64,000 bases of DNA from Chloroflexota bacterium (GTDB lineage Bacteria > Chloroflexota > Dehalococcoidia > Dehalococcoidales > UBA2162), in assembly GCA_016190825.1 (NCBI GenBank), contig JACPPV010000023.1, positions 1 through 64,000 on the forward strand, written 5' to 3'. Every line of letters starts with the position of its first letter. Positions within the stretch are counted from its first letter, which is position 1. This document shows positions 8,783-17,518 of the stretch, one piece after another. The notes beneath the pieces are model-generated. The model searched no databases. It had not been told where the DNA came from and saw only the letters and a list, made by a program, of their open reading frames with translations. The position numbers and the translations under genes are program-made.

Positions 8783-9319
8783 ATGGCATCAAAACATACG
8801 CTTGTGGCTGTGGTTGAGAACAGGCCGGGCGTGCTTAACCGAATGGCCAGTCTTTTCCGGAGACGCGGGTTCAATATCGAAAGCATCGCTGTCGGGCACA
8901 GTGAGATTCCCGGTCAATCCCGGGTGACCCTCGTGGTTGACGGCAACACGACCATAGTTGAGCAGGTGAGAAAACAGCTGGACAAGGTCATTGATGTTAT
9001 CAAGGTGACCGACCTTACTGACTCCGAGATGGTTGACCGCGAACTAGCGTTGATCAAGGTTAAAGCTAGTTCGACTACTCGAAACGAGATTATGCAGATT
9101 GTTAATATCTTCCGGGCTAACATCATCGATGTGGGCTTTGATTCGGTGACCGTTGAGGTCACCGGTGATGAGGATAAAATTGATTCCCTGTGCAATCTGC
9201 TGCGTGGCTTCGGCATCAAAGAGCTTGCGAGGACGGGACGCATTGCCCTGGCAAGGGGCGGCGCAGGCCCTGCGGCGGGAGAAAAGGGGACATCGAAAAG
9301 CGCAGGGCAATCACATTGA
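8783..9319 (+). CDS. ilvN: Acetolactate synthase, small (regulatory) subunit
   Basis: Regulatory partner of the ilvB product; it activates the catalytic subunit and gives feedback inhibition by valine. Residues 5-75 form an ACT domain (LVAVVENRPGVLNRMASLFR, then RGFNIESIAVGHSE), and the C-terminal half has the usual IlvH/IlvN second domain up to IKELARTGRIALARG. The 178-residue length is slightly above typical because of a Gly/Ala/Lys-rich tail. The ATG follows AAGAAGAGGTAAGTA. It is co-directional with the rest of the cluster. Confidence 0.95.
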   Translation: MASKHTLVAVVENRPGVLNRMASLFRRRGFNIESIAVGHSEIPGQSRVTLVVDGNTTIVEQVRKQLDKVIDVIKVTDLTDSEMVDRELALIKVKASSTTRNEIMQIVNIFRANIIDVGFDSVTVEVTGDEDKIDSLCNLLRGFGIKELARTGRIALARGGAGPAAGEKGTSKSAGQSH

Positions 9320-9412
9320 GCCAGCAGAAGCCTTTTGCCGATCAAAAAACGCCTTGATATTGATTTTCTGTGGTATCTGGGCTATTATCAAGTCTTGAAC
9401 TGGAGGTGTAAC

Positions 9413-10366
9413 GTGTATAAGAAGATGCTCGTACCCCTAGATGGCTCGGAGTTTGCCGAAGCTGTCATACCCTATGCCAAAGAGCTGGCTGCCAGGCTAA
9501 ACGTAGCGATAGCTTTGCTGCACATTGCTCCGCCGGAAGAGCGGGGATTTTTCGCGCCGCTGCACCGGGCCTATGTGCAGCAGATGATCGATTCCATACG
9601 CCGGCAGGCTGAAGAAGTACAGAGGGAGATCGGCTTTAAGACCGAACAGCCGATGCAAGTAGAGGGGGAAATAGTTTCCGGCTATCCCGGGGACGAGATA
9701 CTCCGCTACGCAGAAGCGAAGGCGGTTGACCTTATTTTGATGGCTACGCATGGACGGGCCGGCGCCAGGCACTGGGCGCTGGGGCGAGTGGCGGAGAGAA
9801 TTTTGCGGCAGGCAACGGTTCCTGTTTGCCTGGTCCGTGCTGAGGTCCCCGATGCCGTACCGTACGACCGGTGGCCGAAGAAGACGATAAATGTCATGCT
9901 GGACGGCTCAGAGCTGGCGGAATCAGCCCTGCCGCATGTTGAGGCGCTGGCGCAACAGAAGGGCGAGACCGTTGAGGTGGTGCTGGTGAGGGTCTGCGAA
10001 CCGCCGGCAATGCCCACGTACGAAAGTCCGGAGATTTCCGGAGTACCTCTGAACTGGGGGGAATACGTGCAGGATGAACTGGGCCGGTGTGAAAAGACTT
10101 CGAACGAGTATCTGGCGGAGATAGAAAAGCGGTTCAAGGAGAAGAAAATCAGCGTACGCTCCGAGGTGCTTGCCGGAAAAGCCTCTGAAGCCATTATGGA
10201 CTACGCCGCGAAGAATCCTCAGAGTATGATCGTGATGACTACCCACGGGCGCACGGGGATCCGCCGCCTGGTATACGGTAGTGTGGCGGAGAGCGTGCTG
10301 CTGGGCGTATCCAATCCAATATTTCTTATAAGAATCGGGCAAACCTCCGGTGCAGCGTCTGTGTAA
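9413..10366 (+). CDS. Tandem universal stress protein (two UspA domains)
   Basis: Two Usp domains in one 317-residue chain, each with an N-terminal MLVPLDGSE or VMLDGSE strand-loop and a C-terminal nucleotide-binding signature: MATHGRAGARHWALGRVAER in the first half and MTTHGRTGIRRLVYGSVAES in the second. Both fit the G-2X-G-9X-G(S/T) pattern of ATP-binding members, though the first ends in G-R. The frame extends upstream to 9335, but GTG at 9413 is the better start: GGAGGTGTAAC precedes it and the protein then begins directly with the domain (VYKKMLVPLDGSE). It is inserted between ilvN and ilvC in the same orientation. A link to amino acid starvation is only an inference from position. Confidence 0.9.
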   Translation: MYKKMLVPLDGSEFAEAVIPYAKELAARLNVAIALLHIAPPEERGFFAPLHRAYVQQMIDSIRRQAEEVQREIGFKTEQPMQVEGEIVSGYPGDEILRYAEAKAVDLILMATHGRAGARHWALGRVAERILRQATVPVCLVRAEVPDAVPYDRWPKKTINVMLDGSELAESALPHVEALAQQKGETVEVVLVRVCEPPAMPTYESPEISGVPLNWGEYVQDELGRCEKTSNEYLAEIEKRFKEKKISVRSEVLAGKASEAIMDYAAKNPQSMIVMTTHGRTGIRRLVYGSVAESVLLGVSNPIFLIRIGQTSGAASV

Positions 10367-10528
10367 TAACCTGATAGCCAAATCCCGATCGTGCTGAGCC
10401 CTTCGGACAGCTCAGGACAGGCCTGTCGAAGTATTATCAGCGCTTTTCGATACGCTCAGAGCGAACGGACAGTGTAAACCCATTATTGGCAAACTATGCT
10501 AGTAAGAAGGGAAAAAAGGAGGAAACGT

Positions 10529-11521
10529 TTGGCAACGATCTATTATGACAAAGATTGCAACCTGAAGCTGCTCGACGGGCAAACCGTCGCCATTATGGGA
10601 TACGGGAGCCAGGGGCACGCTCATGCGCAGAATCTCAGGGACAGCGGCTGTACTGTAGTAGTGGCCGCTCCGCAGGGAGGCAGGGGTTGGAATAGCGCCA
10701 AAGAGGCCGGCTTCCACGTGCTAAACGTGGCTGAGGCGGCTAAAGAAGCGGATATTATCGTTATGCTAATTCCGGATTCTTCCCAAAGGGAAGTCTACAT
10801 CCAGTCTATCGAAAAGGGGCTGTCCGCCGGGAAGACGCTGATGTTCGCCCACGGCTTCAACATTCACTACGGGCAAATCGTTCCCCCGGCGGATGTTGAT
10901 GTTTCCATGATTGCCCCCAAGTGCCCTGGTCCCATGCTGAGACAACTCTACAGCCAGGGCATCGGCCCACCCGCCCTTGTTGCCGTTCATCAGGATGCAT
11001 CCGGCAAAGCTTTGGAGAATGCCCTTGCCTATGCCAGAGGCATTGGTTGCAGTCGGGCTGGAGTGTTGGAGACAACCTTTGCCGAAGAGACGGAGACCGA
11101 CCTTTTTGGAGAGCAGACGGTATTATGCGGGGGCGTTTCTTCGCTGATTAAGGCCGGCTTCGAGACGCTGGTTGAGGCTGGTTACCAGCCTGAGGTGGCT
11201 TACTTTGAGGTTCTGCATGAGCTGAAGTTGATCGTTGACTTGATCAACCAGGGTGGATTGACCCACATGCGAAACTCCGTCAGCGATACTGCCAAGTTCG
11301 GCGATTTCACCCGCGGGCCGAGGGTTATTGACGATATGGTGAAAGAGGAGATGGGGCAGATACTGGCGGAGATACAGGACGGCAGCTTCGCCAAGGAGTG
11401 GATACTGGAAAACCAGGCGGGGCGCCCGGTGTTCAACGCCTTGAAAAGAATGGAAACGGAGCACCTGATCGAGGAAGTGGGCGCCGATTTAAGAAAAATG
11501 ATGCCGTGGCTCAAGAAATAA
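10529..11521 (+). CDS. ilvC: Ketol-acid reductoisomerase (divergent)
   Basis: Isomerises and reduces acetolactate or acetohydroxybutyrate using NAD(P)H and magnesium. From TTG at 10529 (AAAAAAGGAGGAAACG precedes it) the protein has 330 residues, the class I length. The Rossmann motif is [17 protein letters not shown]. The metal ligands are present in [10 protein letters not shown] and [13 protein letters not shown], and the substrate serine in [14 protein letters not shown]. Two segments differ from the usual family: the cofactor-discriminating loop reads [15 protein letters not shown], and the common APKGPGH is APKCPGP. The active-site acids are intact, so it is probably functional but of an unusual subgroup. 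The preceding 160 bases hold a fragment of the GAGCCTGTCGAAG palindrome family; a MITE starts five bases after the stop. Confidence 0.93.
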   Translation: MATIYYDKDCNLKLLDGQTVAIMGYGSQGHAHAQNLRDSGCTVVVAAPQGGRGWNSAKEAGFHVLNVAEAAKEADIIVMLIPDSSQREVYIQSIEKGLSAGKTLMFAHGFNIHYGQIVPPADVDVSMIAPKCPGPMLRQLYSQGIGPPALVAVHQDASGKALENALAYARGIGCSRAGVLETTFAEETETDLFGEQTVLCGGVSSLIKAGFETLVEAGYQPEVAYFEVLHELKLIVDLINQGGLTHMRNSVSDTAKFGDFTRGPRVIDDMVKEEMGQILAEIQDGSFAKEWILENQAGRPVFNALKRMETEHLIEEVGADLRKMMPWLKK

Positions 11522-11525
11522 TAGT

Positions 11526-11661
11526 CTAGTACTTAGTTACGGCATTCAGCGTAACATAGGCTACCGTTCGCCCTGAGCCTGTCGAAGGGCGGCCGTTGTG
11601 GTTCGACAAGCTCACCACGAACGGCTTCAACATTACGCTCTTCAAAACAACTAAGTACTAG
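11526..11661. mobile_element. MITE copy 1 (CTAGTACTTAGTT ends)
   Basis: A 136-base element with perfect 13-base terminal inverted repeats, CTAGTACTTAGTT and AACTAAGTACTAG. Its core is a large imperfect palindrome (CCGTTCGCCCTGAGCCTGTC with its partner GGTTCGACAAGCTCACCACG). No coding capacity is visible. Three relatives are at 13563, 34415 and 52420. It begins just after the ilvC stop. Confidence 0.85.
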
Positions 11662-11688
11662 CAGAGTGATGAAAAACCAGGTCAGGTG

Positions 11689-11830
11689 GTTTCCTCTCCC
11701 TTTCGTAAAGGGAGAGGAAGAGGGATTTAGCTTGGAAATCCCCCTTAGTCCCTCCCGTGTCGAGCACGGGACAGGCTCTTTTTCAAAGGGGGAGACGAAC
11801 CCACAAAGCCTTTTTCAGCACCGGGATAAG
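11689..11830. repeat. Dispersed repeat, CTCTCCCTTT..AAAGGGAG family, copy 2
   Basis: This is the second copy of the repeat at 8652-8776. It shares the CTCTCCCTTT/AAAGGGAGAG stem, the GAGGGATTT and GGAAATCCCC blocks and the CTTTTTCA tail, and contains an extra inserted palindrome (CCCGTGTCGAGCACGGGACA). Confidence 0.7.
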
Positions 11831-11865
11831 GTGGATAACACGAGACAGGGATTGATAGCGTGAAC

Positions 11866-11949
11866 ATGGAAAGGCATACATCTTTGAGCGAATTAATACT
11901 GACTGGGAGAGACATACTCATCCTTACCAGCCCTTCACTGATGAGGTGA
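11866..11949 (+). CDS. Possible leader peptide upstream of leuA
   Basis: A 27-codon frame (ATG 11866, TGA 11949) is unusually rich in leucine and isoleucine, with clusters LSELIL and DILILT. A perfect 8-base-pair hairpin, CCCTTCAC-TGATGAG-GTGAAGGG, overlaps its last codons. This would suit attenuation control of leuA, which starts 96 bases further on. There is no T-run after the hairpin and no clear ribosome binding site, so the case is weak compared with the ilv leader. Confidence 0.3.
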   Translation: MERHTSLSELILTGRDILILTSPSLMR

Positions 11950-12045
11950 AGGGCCAGCGCGTTGTGACTGAATCAAGGTAAGGAAGGAGTCTGAGAAATC
12001 ATCCCGAACGCATCGGGTGCGTTTCTCCCAGGAGAGAATAGGATA

Positions 12046-13566
12046 ATGGACAGAGTAATCATTTTTGATACCACATTACGGGACGGAGAGCAGGCAGCCG
12101 GAGGCACGCTCAATGTCAAGGAGAAGCTGGATATCGCCCGGGCGCTCGAGCGGCTGAGAGTGGATGTCATCGAAGCCGGCATGCCCATCAACTCCCAGGC
12201 TGAATTTGAAGCTGTTTGCCAGATTGCGCGGGAAGTGCGCACCCCTATCATCTGCGCCCTTGCCAGGGCGGTGGCGGGGGATATTGACCGCGCTGGTGAG
12301 GCGCTGAAAGGGGCGGCGCGTCCCAGGATCCACGTCTTCATATCATCCTCTGATATTCATCTCGCCCACCAGCTAAGAAAAAGCCGCCTGGAGATCCTGG
12401 AGATCGCACGCAGCATGGTTGCCCGGGCCAAGAAGTACGTTGATGACGTTGAGTTTTCGCCGATGGATGCCAGCCGCAGCGAGCCGGATTACCTCTACCA
12501 CATATTGGAGGCGGTGATCGATGCCGGGGCAACCACGGTGAATATTCCGGATACGGTGGGCTATGCCATTCCTGCGGAATTCGGCAAATTGATCGAGGGA
12601 ATCCTCAAGAATGTGCCCAATATCAGCCGGGCGGTGATCAGCGTCCACTGCCATAACGACCTCGGGCTGGCGGTTGCCAACAGCCTGGAGGCGGTCAGAC
12701 ACGGGGCAAGGCAGGTAGAGTGCACCATTAACGGCATCGGGGAAAGGGCGGGCAATGCCTCGCTTGAGGAAGTGATCATGGCAATCAAGACACGCCATGA
12801 CCTTTTTGACCTGACGACGAATGTCGATACCACCCAGATTTACCGCACCAGCCGACTGGTGAGCGAGCTTACCGGCTTTCCGGTGCAGCCGAACAAGGCC
12901 ATTGTCGGCGCGAACGCCTTTGTTCACCAATCGGGGATTCACCAGGATGGCGTTATCAAGATGCCAATAACCTATGAGATTATCGACCCGAAAACTGTGG
13001 GCGTTCCATCGAGCAGCCTAGTACTGGGAAAGTTGAGCGGGCGGCACGCCTTCAAGGAACGGCTGGCAGAGCTGGGCTACGGCCTGAGTGAAGATGATTT
13101 TGAGCGCGCCTTCGGCGCTTTCAAGCTGCTGGCGGAGAAGAAAAAGGAAATTACCGATAAGGATATCGAATCCCTGGTGGCGGAAGAGCGGAGAACCATA
13201 TCAGAGATCTATCACCTCGACCGTATCCAGGTGACCTGCGGAGACCGGGGCATTCCTACCGCCGCAGTCAGGCTGACAGGTCCCGATGGGAAGATACTTG
13301 CCGATGCCGCCCTGGGTACCGGCCCGGTTGATGCCGTCTACAAGGCGATCAACCGGCTGGTGGGCGTAACCAATAAGCTCACCGAATTTTCGGTGAAATC
13401 AGTCACAGAGGGAATTGATGCTATCGGCGAGGTGCTAATCAGGATCGAGAGCGATGGTGTCACCTACACGGGGCGGGGGGCGGATACTGATGTGATAGTC
13501 GCCAGCGCCAAAGCCTACATGAACGCCCTTAACCGCCTCTTGTCCGTGAGGAAGGCTTCTGGCTAG
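12046..13566 (+). CDS. leuA: 2-Isopropylmalate synthase
   Basis: Condenses acetyl-CoA with 2-ketoisovalerate, the first committed step of leucine synthesis. The TIM-barrel begins [23 protein letters not shown] gives the catalytic arginine and a metal-ligand aspartate. The metal-binding [13 protein letters not shown] lies near residues 201-213 and the signature [15 protein letters not shown] near 227-241. A linker and the C-terminal leucine-binding regulatory domain (from about residue 390, [16 protein letters not shown]) are both present, so feedback inhibition by leucine is expected. The 506-residue length is typical. The ATG follows CCAGGAGAGAATAGGATA. Its stop codon TAG coincides with the first bases of a MITE. 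Confidence 0.95.
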   Translation: MDRVIIFDTTLRDGEQAAGGTLNVKEKLDIARALERLRVDVIEAGMPINSQAEFEAVCQIAREVRTPIICALARAVAGDIDRAGEALKGAARPRIHVFISSSDIHLAHQLRKSRLEILEIARSMVARAKKYVDDVEFSPMDASRSEPDYLYHILEAVIDAGATTVNIPDTVGYAIPAEFGKLIEGILKNVPNISRAVISVHCHNDLGLAVANSLEAVRHGARQVECTINGIGERAGNASLEEVIMAIKTRHDLFDLTTNVDTTQIYRTSRLVSELTGFPVQPNKAIVGANAFVHQSGIHQDGVIKMPITYEIIDPKTVGVPSSSLVLGKLSGRHAFKERLAELGYGLSEDDFERAFGAFKLLAEKKKEITDKDIESLVAEERRTISEIYHLDRIQVTCGDRGIPTAAVRLTGPDGKILADAALGTGPVDAVYKAINRLVGVTNKLTEFSVKSVTEGIDAIGEVLIRIESDGVTYTGRGADTDVIVASAKAYMNALNRLLSVRKASG

Positions 13567-13697
13567 TGCCTGGTTACGCAAAGAGCATTGCTACAATAGC
13601 TCCGTTCGCCCTGAGCCTGTCGAAGGGCGCGCCGATGGTTCGACAAGCTCACCATGAACGGCGCGTATCGTAATGTTTGTTAGCGACTAAGTACTAA
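13563..13697. mobile_element. MITE copy 2, overlapping the leuA stop
   Basis: A roughly 135-base element with more diverged ends (CTAGTGCCTGGTTAC on the left, GACTAAGTACTAA on the right) and the same core palindrome, TCGCCCTGAGCCTGTCGAAG paired with GGTTCGACAAGCTCACCATG. The terminal CTAG contains the leuA stop codon, so insertion may have trimmed or replaced the original leuA end. Confidence 0.8.
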
Positions 13698-13718
13698 TTC
13701 AGGCAGCTGGAGTCAGAT

Positions 13719-13889
13719 GTGCCGGCTACGTTGGAATTGATTCTGCGTCTCTTGCTGGCGGCAGTCCTGGGGGCGATTATCGGCTACCAGCGGGAGAGGG
13801 CGCAGAGACCAGCCAGGCTGTATCTAGTGTCTGCGGTAACCACAATTATCACACTGGTCGTCCTGTTGCTGCCGCACCCGATAAGATAA
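13719..13889 (+). pseudogene. MgtC/SapB family remnant with internal deletion
   Basis: A 56-codon frame starting GTG at 13719 begins with a typical MgtC N terminus: LELILRLLLAAVLGAIIGYQ followed by RERAQRPARL. It then jumps straight to what looks like a late membrane helix, AVTTIITLVVLLLP, and stops. Intact MgtC-family membrane proteins are around 150-230 residues, so most of the middle is missing. Intact members of the family are linked to magnesium limitation and virulence in other bacteria; this fragment is unlikely to work. It lies between the second MITE and another repeat. Confidence 0.6.
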
Positions 13890-13987
13890 AGATAGGGGAA
13901 GGGGAAAGAAGCGATAAGGTAAAGCTTGGAGTGACCAGCCGGGAAGCGAGTCCATAGCATCGCAGGAGGGCGTGGCAATCTGGCTCC

Positions 13988-14063
13988 TATTTGTCACCCC
14001 GCGAAAATACCGATGCATCGGGATTGCAGGGAGTAGATTCTCCGCCTGCGCGGAGAATGACAA
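13988..14063. repeat. Dispersed palindromes between the mgtC remnant and leuC
   Basis: Two units of the window's intergenic palindrome family lie in tandem: CCGATGCATCGG-centred sequence, then GTAGATTCTCCGCCTGCGCG with GAGAATGACAATG. No gene is visible between 13890 and 14134. Confidence 0.6.
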
Positions 14064-14134
14064 TGTGGAACGTATTGCCACTTCGTTACAGGAGTTGAGA
14101 AGCGCACCTAGTTGGCGTCAGAGAGAGGAGAATT

Positions 14135-15385
14135 ATGAATTTAGTTGAGAAAATACTGGCTGCCCACTCGGGGCGGAAGAAGGTCAGCCCGGGCGACTTC
14201 GCGAATGTGAAGCTGGACCTCGTGCTGGCCAATGACATCACCGCCCCCATCGCCATCCGGGAGTTCCAGAAGCTCGGGGTGGACAAGGTCTTCGACCCGG
14301 ACAAAGTGGTGATGGTGGCCGACCATTTTGTGCCGAACAAGGATATCAACGCGGCGGAGCAGGCGAAGCTGATGAGGGAGTTCTGCTACCGGCGCGAGAT
14401 TGTGCATTTTGACGTGGGGCAGATGGGGATCGAGCATGTGCTTCTGCCGGAGAGGGGACTGGTGCTGCCGGGAGACGTGGTTATCGGCGCCGATTCCCAC
14501 ACGTGCACCTACGGTGCCGTAGGCGCTTTTTCTACCGGCATGGGTTCGACGGATATCGCTGCCGCCATGGCCACGGGCGACATCTGGATGAAGGTGCCGC
14601 CGACCATCAAGTTCGTCTATCACGGGCAGTTGGGCACGTGGGTCAGCGGGAAAGACCTGATCCTTTACACCATCGGGCAGATCGGGGTTGATGGCGCGCT
14701 TTACGCCGCCATGGAGTTCACCGGCGAAGCGGTGGACGCGTTGTCCATGGATGGACGGTTCACCATGGCAAACATGGCGATCGAAGCCGGCGGCAAAGCA
14801 GGGGTCTTTCATGTCGACCAGAAGACGCTGGACTATGTTAAGCCGCGGGCGAAGCGCCACTATACCGTTTACGAGCCGGACAAAGATGCCGAATACGCCA
14901 GGGTTATCGAATATAACGTCACGAAAATCGAGCCGCAGGTTTCCTTCCCCCACTCCCCCGCCAATGCCCGGCCCATCAGCCAGGTGGGGAACGTGACCAT
15001 CGATCAATCGGTGATTGGCAGTTGCACGAACGGGCGGATCGAGGACCTGCGCATCGCCGCGCAGATACTGAAGGGCAAGCAGGTGCACGCGAGAACGCGC
15101 TGCATCGTCATCCCCGGGTCGCAGGAGGTCTACCTCGATGCGCTTAAGGAAGGGCTGATCGATACGTTTATCCATGCCGGCGCCGCCGTCAGCACGCCGA
15201 CCTGCGGGCCGTGTCTGGGCGGGTATATGGGGGTGCTGGCCGCCGGCGAACGCTGCGTTTCGACGACCAATCGGAACTTCGTTGGGCGGATGGGCAGCCC
15301 GAAGTCAGAGGTGTACCTGGCAAACCCGGCCGTGGCTGCGGCGAGCGCCATTGCCGGCAGGATTGTGAGTCCGGAGGCAGTGTAG
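14135..15385 (+). CDS. leuC: 3-Isopropylmalate dehydratase, large subunit
   Basis: With the leuD product it isomerises 2-isopropylmalate to 3-isopropylmalate. The 416-residue length matches the shorter LeuC/HacA-type aconitase family. The 4Fe-4S ligands are in [12 protein letters not shown] (near residue 295) and [14 protein letters not shown] (near 354-367). [20 protein letters not shown] near 122-141 is the family signature. The ATG follows GAGAGAGGAGAATT. Its partner leuD begins 1.6 kb further on, with two unrelated genes between, although the two subunit genes are usually adjacent. Confidence 0.95.
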   Translation: MNLVEKILAAHSGRKKVSPGDFANVKLDLVLANDITAPIAIREFQKLGVDKVFDPDKVVMVADHFVPNKDINAAEQAKLMREFCYRREIVHFDVGQMGIEHVLLPERGLVLPGDVVIGADSHTCTYGAVGAFSTGMGSTDIAAAMATGDIWMKVPPTIKFVYHGQLGTWVSGKDLILYTIGQIGVDGALYAAMEFTGEAVDALSMDGRFTMANMAIEAGGKAGVFHVDQKTLDYVKPRAKRHYTVYEPDKDAEYARVIEYNVTKIEPQVSFPHSPANARPISQVGNVTIDQSVIGSCTNGRIEDLRIAAQILKGKQVHARTRCIVIPGSQEVYLDALKEGLIDTFIHAGAAVSTPTCGPCLGGYMGVLAAGERCVSTTNRNFVGRMGSPKSEVYLANPAVAAASAIAGRIVSPEAV

Positions 15386-15417
15386 CAGAGAACATGGCGC
15401 AGAGAGCGTGGTAACAG

Positions 15418-15540
15418 TTGTCATTGTGAGGAATCTCGAGTAATCGGGATGACGTGGCAATCTCAAGAGATTCATTCGACTTCGCTCAAAACAATCTATG
15501 GGGATCGCCACGGGCTTCGCCCTCGCGATGACAGAGCGTT
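15418..15540. repeat. Dispersed repeat cluster between leuC and the MGMT-family gene
   Basis: Contains the ATTGTGAGGAATCTCGAGTA and GTGGCAATCTCAAGAGATTC type units, ending GGGCTTCGCCCTCGCGATGA. The same GGCAATCTC and CGATGACA words recur at about 17640, 22300 and 34830. No coding potential is seen. Confidence 0.6.
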
Positions 15541-15573
15541 TGTAAGCGGCGTCGCCAAAGGAGGCAAGGTTTT

Positions 15574-16056
15574 ATGGCAAAACTAAGACTCTCCTGGCAG
15601 CAGAAACTGGCCGATGACAAGGACCTGCCACGGGTCGAGGAAATCACGGGCAAGATGAGCACAAGGTGGGGCACGGGGACAGTGTGTATCCCCGCCCCCA
15701 GGGAAGTGGATGAGATAATGCGGATGGTGCCGCGCGGCAGGCTCATCACCATCAACCGGATACGGGAGATAGTGGCGAAGAGGCATGGCGCCACGATTGG
15801 CTGACCGATGACCACCGGCACCTTTGCCGGCATTGCCGCCCGTGCGGCGGAGGAAGCGGCAGCCGAGGGCAAGAGGGATATTACACCCTACTGGCGCACG
15901 CTGAAGGAAGGCGGCGTACTGAACGAGAAGTACCCCGGCGGCGTGGAAGCCCATGCCGCCCGCCTGAGGGAGGAGGGACATGAGATTGAGGTAAAGGGCA
16001 AGAAGATGGTAGTGAGGGATTGGGAGGGGAAGATACAGGGAGGGGGGGAGGGATAG
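15574..16056 (+). CDS. MGMT-family protein with an in-frame TGA codon
   Basis: Two frames, 15574-15804 and 15808-16056, are in the same phase and separated only by TGA at 15802-15804. Read through, they give one protein of about 160 residues resembling a small family with the DNA-binding domain of O6-alkylguanine alkyltransferases: KMSTRWGTGTVCIPAP, GRLITINRIREIVAKRHGATIG, then PMTTGTF, ITPYWRTLK and LNEKYPGGVEAH. As I recall the family, GATIG is followed by a conserved cysteine, so TGA replaces TGC/TGT exactly there. It could encode selenocysteine or be a nonsense mutation. A hairpin, CCGGCA-CCTT-TGCCGG, starts 11 bases after the TGA, at a suitable distance for a bacterial SECIS, but its loop lacks the usual leading G. 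The start follows AAAGGAGGCAAGGTTTT. It lies between leuC and an Nth-like gene. Confidence 0.65.
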
Positions 16057-16078
16057 AGAAATAAGAAAGGAGACGCAA

Positions 16079-16825
16079 TTGTTTGAGAAAGAGATTATGG
16101 GTATGCTTGCCGACAAAAGTGAGCAACTGCTTGCGGCGCCTAAGAAGAAGATTGAGTTCACTAAGCTTCAAGAAGCCGACGATTTGCTTAACGACCTTGA
16201 GAAATACCCTCACACTTTTGTGCTAGGCTGTATTATGGATAGGCAGATAAAGAGCGAACGAGCCTGGCTAATTCCTTATAAAATCTCACAGGAGATAGGG
16301 AGCTTTGAGTTTTCGCGGCTTATTTCTATCGGTTTAGATGACCTGAAAAAGCTCTTCGAGGCAAACGTCCTACACCGTTTTAACGATATCATGGCTCGGA
16401 ACTTCCACCTTGCTGTACAAACAATTCATACACGATACAAGGACGATGTTTCTAGCATTTGGACAGACAATCCTCCGAGTGCAGCAATTGTGCGGCGCTT
16501 CCTTGAGTTTCAGGGAGTTGGTATCAAGATAGCTTCAATGGCTACGAACACTCTGATAAGGGATTTTAAGATACCTGTGTCGGACAAGCTTTGTGTGGAC
16601 ATCTCTCCAGACATTCACATAAAGAGAGTCTTCACACGTTTGGGATTGGTAAGAGAAGACGCTTCAAACGACGAAATTATCTACTGTGCAAGAGAATGGA
16701 ATCCGACATATCCAGGCATTGTCGACTTATCTACTTGGGAGGTCGGGAGGGAGTGGTGCAGACCTCATAACCCGACTTGTGAAGCATGTTTTTTGACCGA
16801 TTTTTGCCCGAAGATCGAAGTATAG
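16079..16825 (+). CDS. Endonuclease III-like DNA glycosylase (HhH-GPD, 4Fe-4S)
   Basis: A base-excision-repair type glycosylase of 248 residues. The helix-hairpin-helix with catalytic lysine is FQGVGIKIASMATNTL (near residues 144-159). The catalytic-aspartate region is DISPDIHIKRVFTRLGL (near 177-193). The C terminus has the classic cluster motif C-X6-C-X2-C-X5-C in WCRPHNPTCEACFLTDFCP. The substrate cannot be told; the protein is diverged from true Nth in its N-terminal half. The start is TTG at 16079 after AAGAAAGGAGACGCAA, 22 bases beyond the end of the MGMT-family frame, so the two probably form one transcript. Both look DNA-repair related, and both sit between leuC and leuD. Base composition is lower in GC than that of the neighbouring leu genes, suggesting acquisition. 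Confidence 0.85.
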   Translation: MFEKEIMGMLADKSEQLLAAPKKKIEFTKLQEADDLLNDLEKYPHTFVLGCIMDRQIKSERAWLIPYKISQEIGSFEFSRLISIGLDDLKKLFEANVLHRFNDIMARNFHLAVQTIHTRYKDDVSSIWTDNPPSAAIVRRFLEFQGVGIKIASMATNTLIRDFKIPVSDKLCVDISPDIHIKRVFTRLGLVREDASNDEIIYCAREWNPTYPGIVDLSTWEVGREWCRPHNPTCEACFLTDFCPKIEV

Positions 16826-16874
16826 AATCCCATTAATAGGAGACGGCACATAAATAAGAAGCATCCAGATATTA

Positions 16875-16980
16875 CCTCCCCTCCTGGATTCCAGCCTGCG
16901 CGAGAATGACAAGGCGGGGTACTGGATTCCAGTTCCCGTGTCGCTGCACGGGACAAGTTTCGCCGAAATGACAAGGGGGA
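16875..16980. repeat. Dispersed palindromes between the glycosylase gene and leuD
   Basis: Two units of the palindrome family in tandem (CCTGGATTCCAGCCTGCGCG, then ACTGGATTCCAGTTCCCGTG with a CACGGGACAAG arm), each followed by AATGACAAG. Confidence 0.65.
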
Positions 16981-17014
16981 CAAGGAGAGGGACTGATATG
17001 AAAAGGAGTTCAAT

Positions 17015-17515
17015 ATGTTAAAAGGAACAGTGCACAAATACGGGGCGAATGTAGATACGGATGTTATCATCCCGGCGCGGTACCTGAGCCTTTCAGACCC
17101 GGCGGAGCTGGCGAAGCATTGCATGGAAGATATCAATCCGGATTTTGTCAAACGGGTGAAGCCGGGGGACATCATTGTGGCGACGACGAATTTCGGCTGC
17201 GGGTCTTCGCGGGAGCATGCCCCGCTGGCAATCAAGGCCTGCGGCGTCTCCTGTGTCATCGCCAAAAGCTTCGCCCGTATCTTCTTCCGCAACGCCATCA
17301 ACATCGGGCTGCCGCTGCTTGAGAGCGACGAGGCGCCGGACAACATCAATGCGGGCGATACTGTAGAGGTTGACCTGGCTGCCGGCACGATAAGGAACGC
17401 GAGTACTGGCAAGGTATTCACCGCTAAGCCTTATCCCGACTTCATGGCCGGGATCATTGCTGCGGGCGGGCTGATTGAGTACACGAAGAAGAGGCTGGCA
17501 GAGGCGAAAAGATGA
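17015..17515 (+). CDS. leuD: 3-Isopropylmalate dehydratase, small subunit
   Basis: Small subunit of the leucine-pathway isomerase, supplying the swivelling substrate-recognition domain. It is 166 residues long, the short LeuD type that pairs with 416-residue LeuC. Recognisable blocks are [12 protein letters not shown] near residues 13-24, [17 protein letters not shown] near 57-73, and [17 protein letters not shown] near 84-100. The ATG follows AAAAGGAGTTCAAT. It is the last recognisable leucine-pathway gene here; leuB is not found downstream, where two tRNA genes lie on the other strand. Confidence 0.95.
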   Translation: MLKGTVHKYGANVDTDVIIPARYLSLSDPAELAKHCMEDINPDFVKRVKPGDIIVATTNFGCGSSREHAPLAIKACGVSCVIAKSFARIFFRNAINIGLPLLESDEAPDNINAGDTVEVDLAAGTIRNASTGKVFTAKPYPDFMAGIIAAGGLIEYTKKRLAEAKR

Positions 17516-17518
17516 GCG

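Noticed and set aside
11929-11985. Hammerhead ribozyme-like CTGATGAG in the leuA leader
   Set aside because: The core box is present but the matching GAAA box and the third stem are not; the hairpin is better explained as a simple stem.
11840-12045. T-box riboswitch ahead of leuA
   Set aside because: The conserved T-box sequence and its terminator are not found; only a hydrophobic leader frame and simple hairpins are present.
14141-15175. 344-residue minus-strand frame opposite leuC
   Set aside because: Low-complexity His/Arg/Asp composition typical of antisense reading of a GC-rich gene; leuC is certain.
15802-15835. Canonical bacterial SECIS after the TGA of the MGMT-family gene
   Set aside because: The stem and distance fit but the loop CCTT lacks the expected leading G, so a SECIS is not claimed as a feature; the selenocysteine idea is kept only as a finding.
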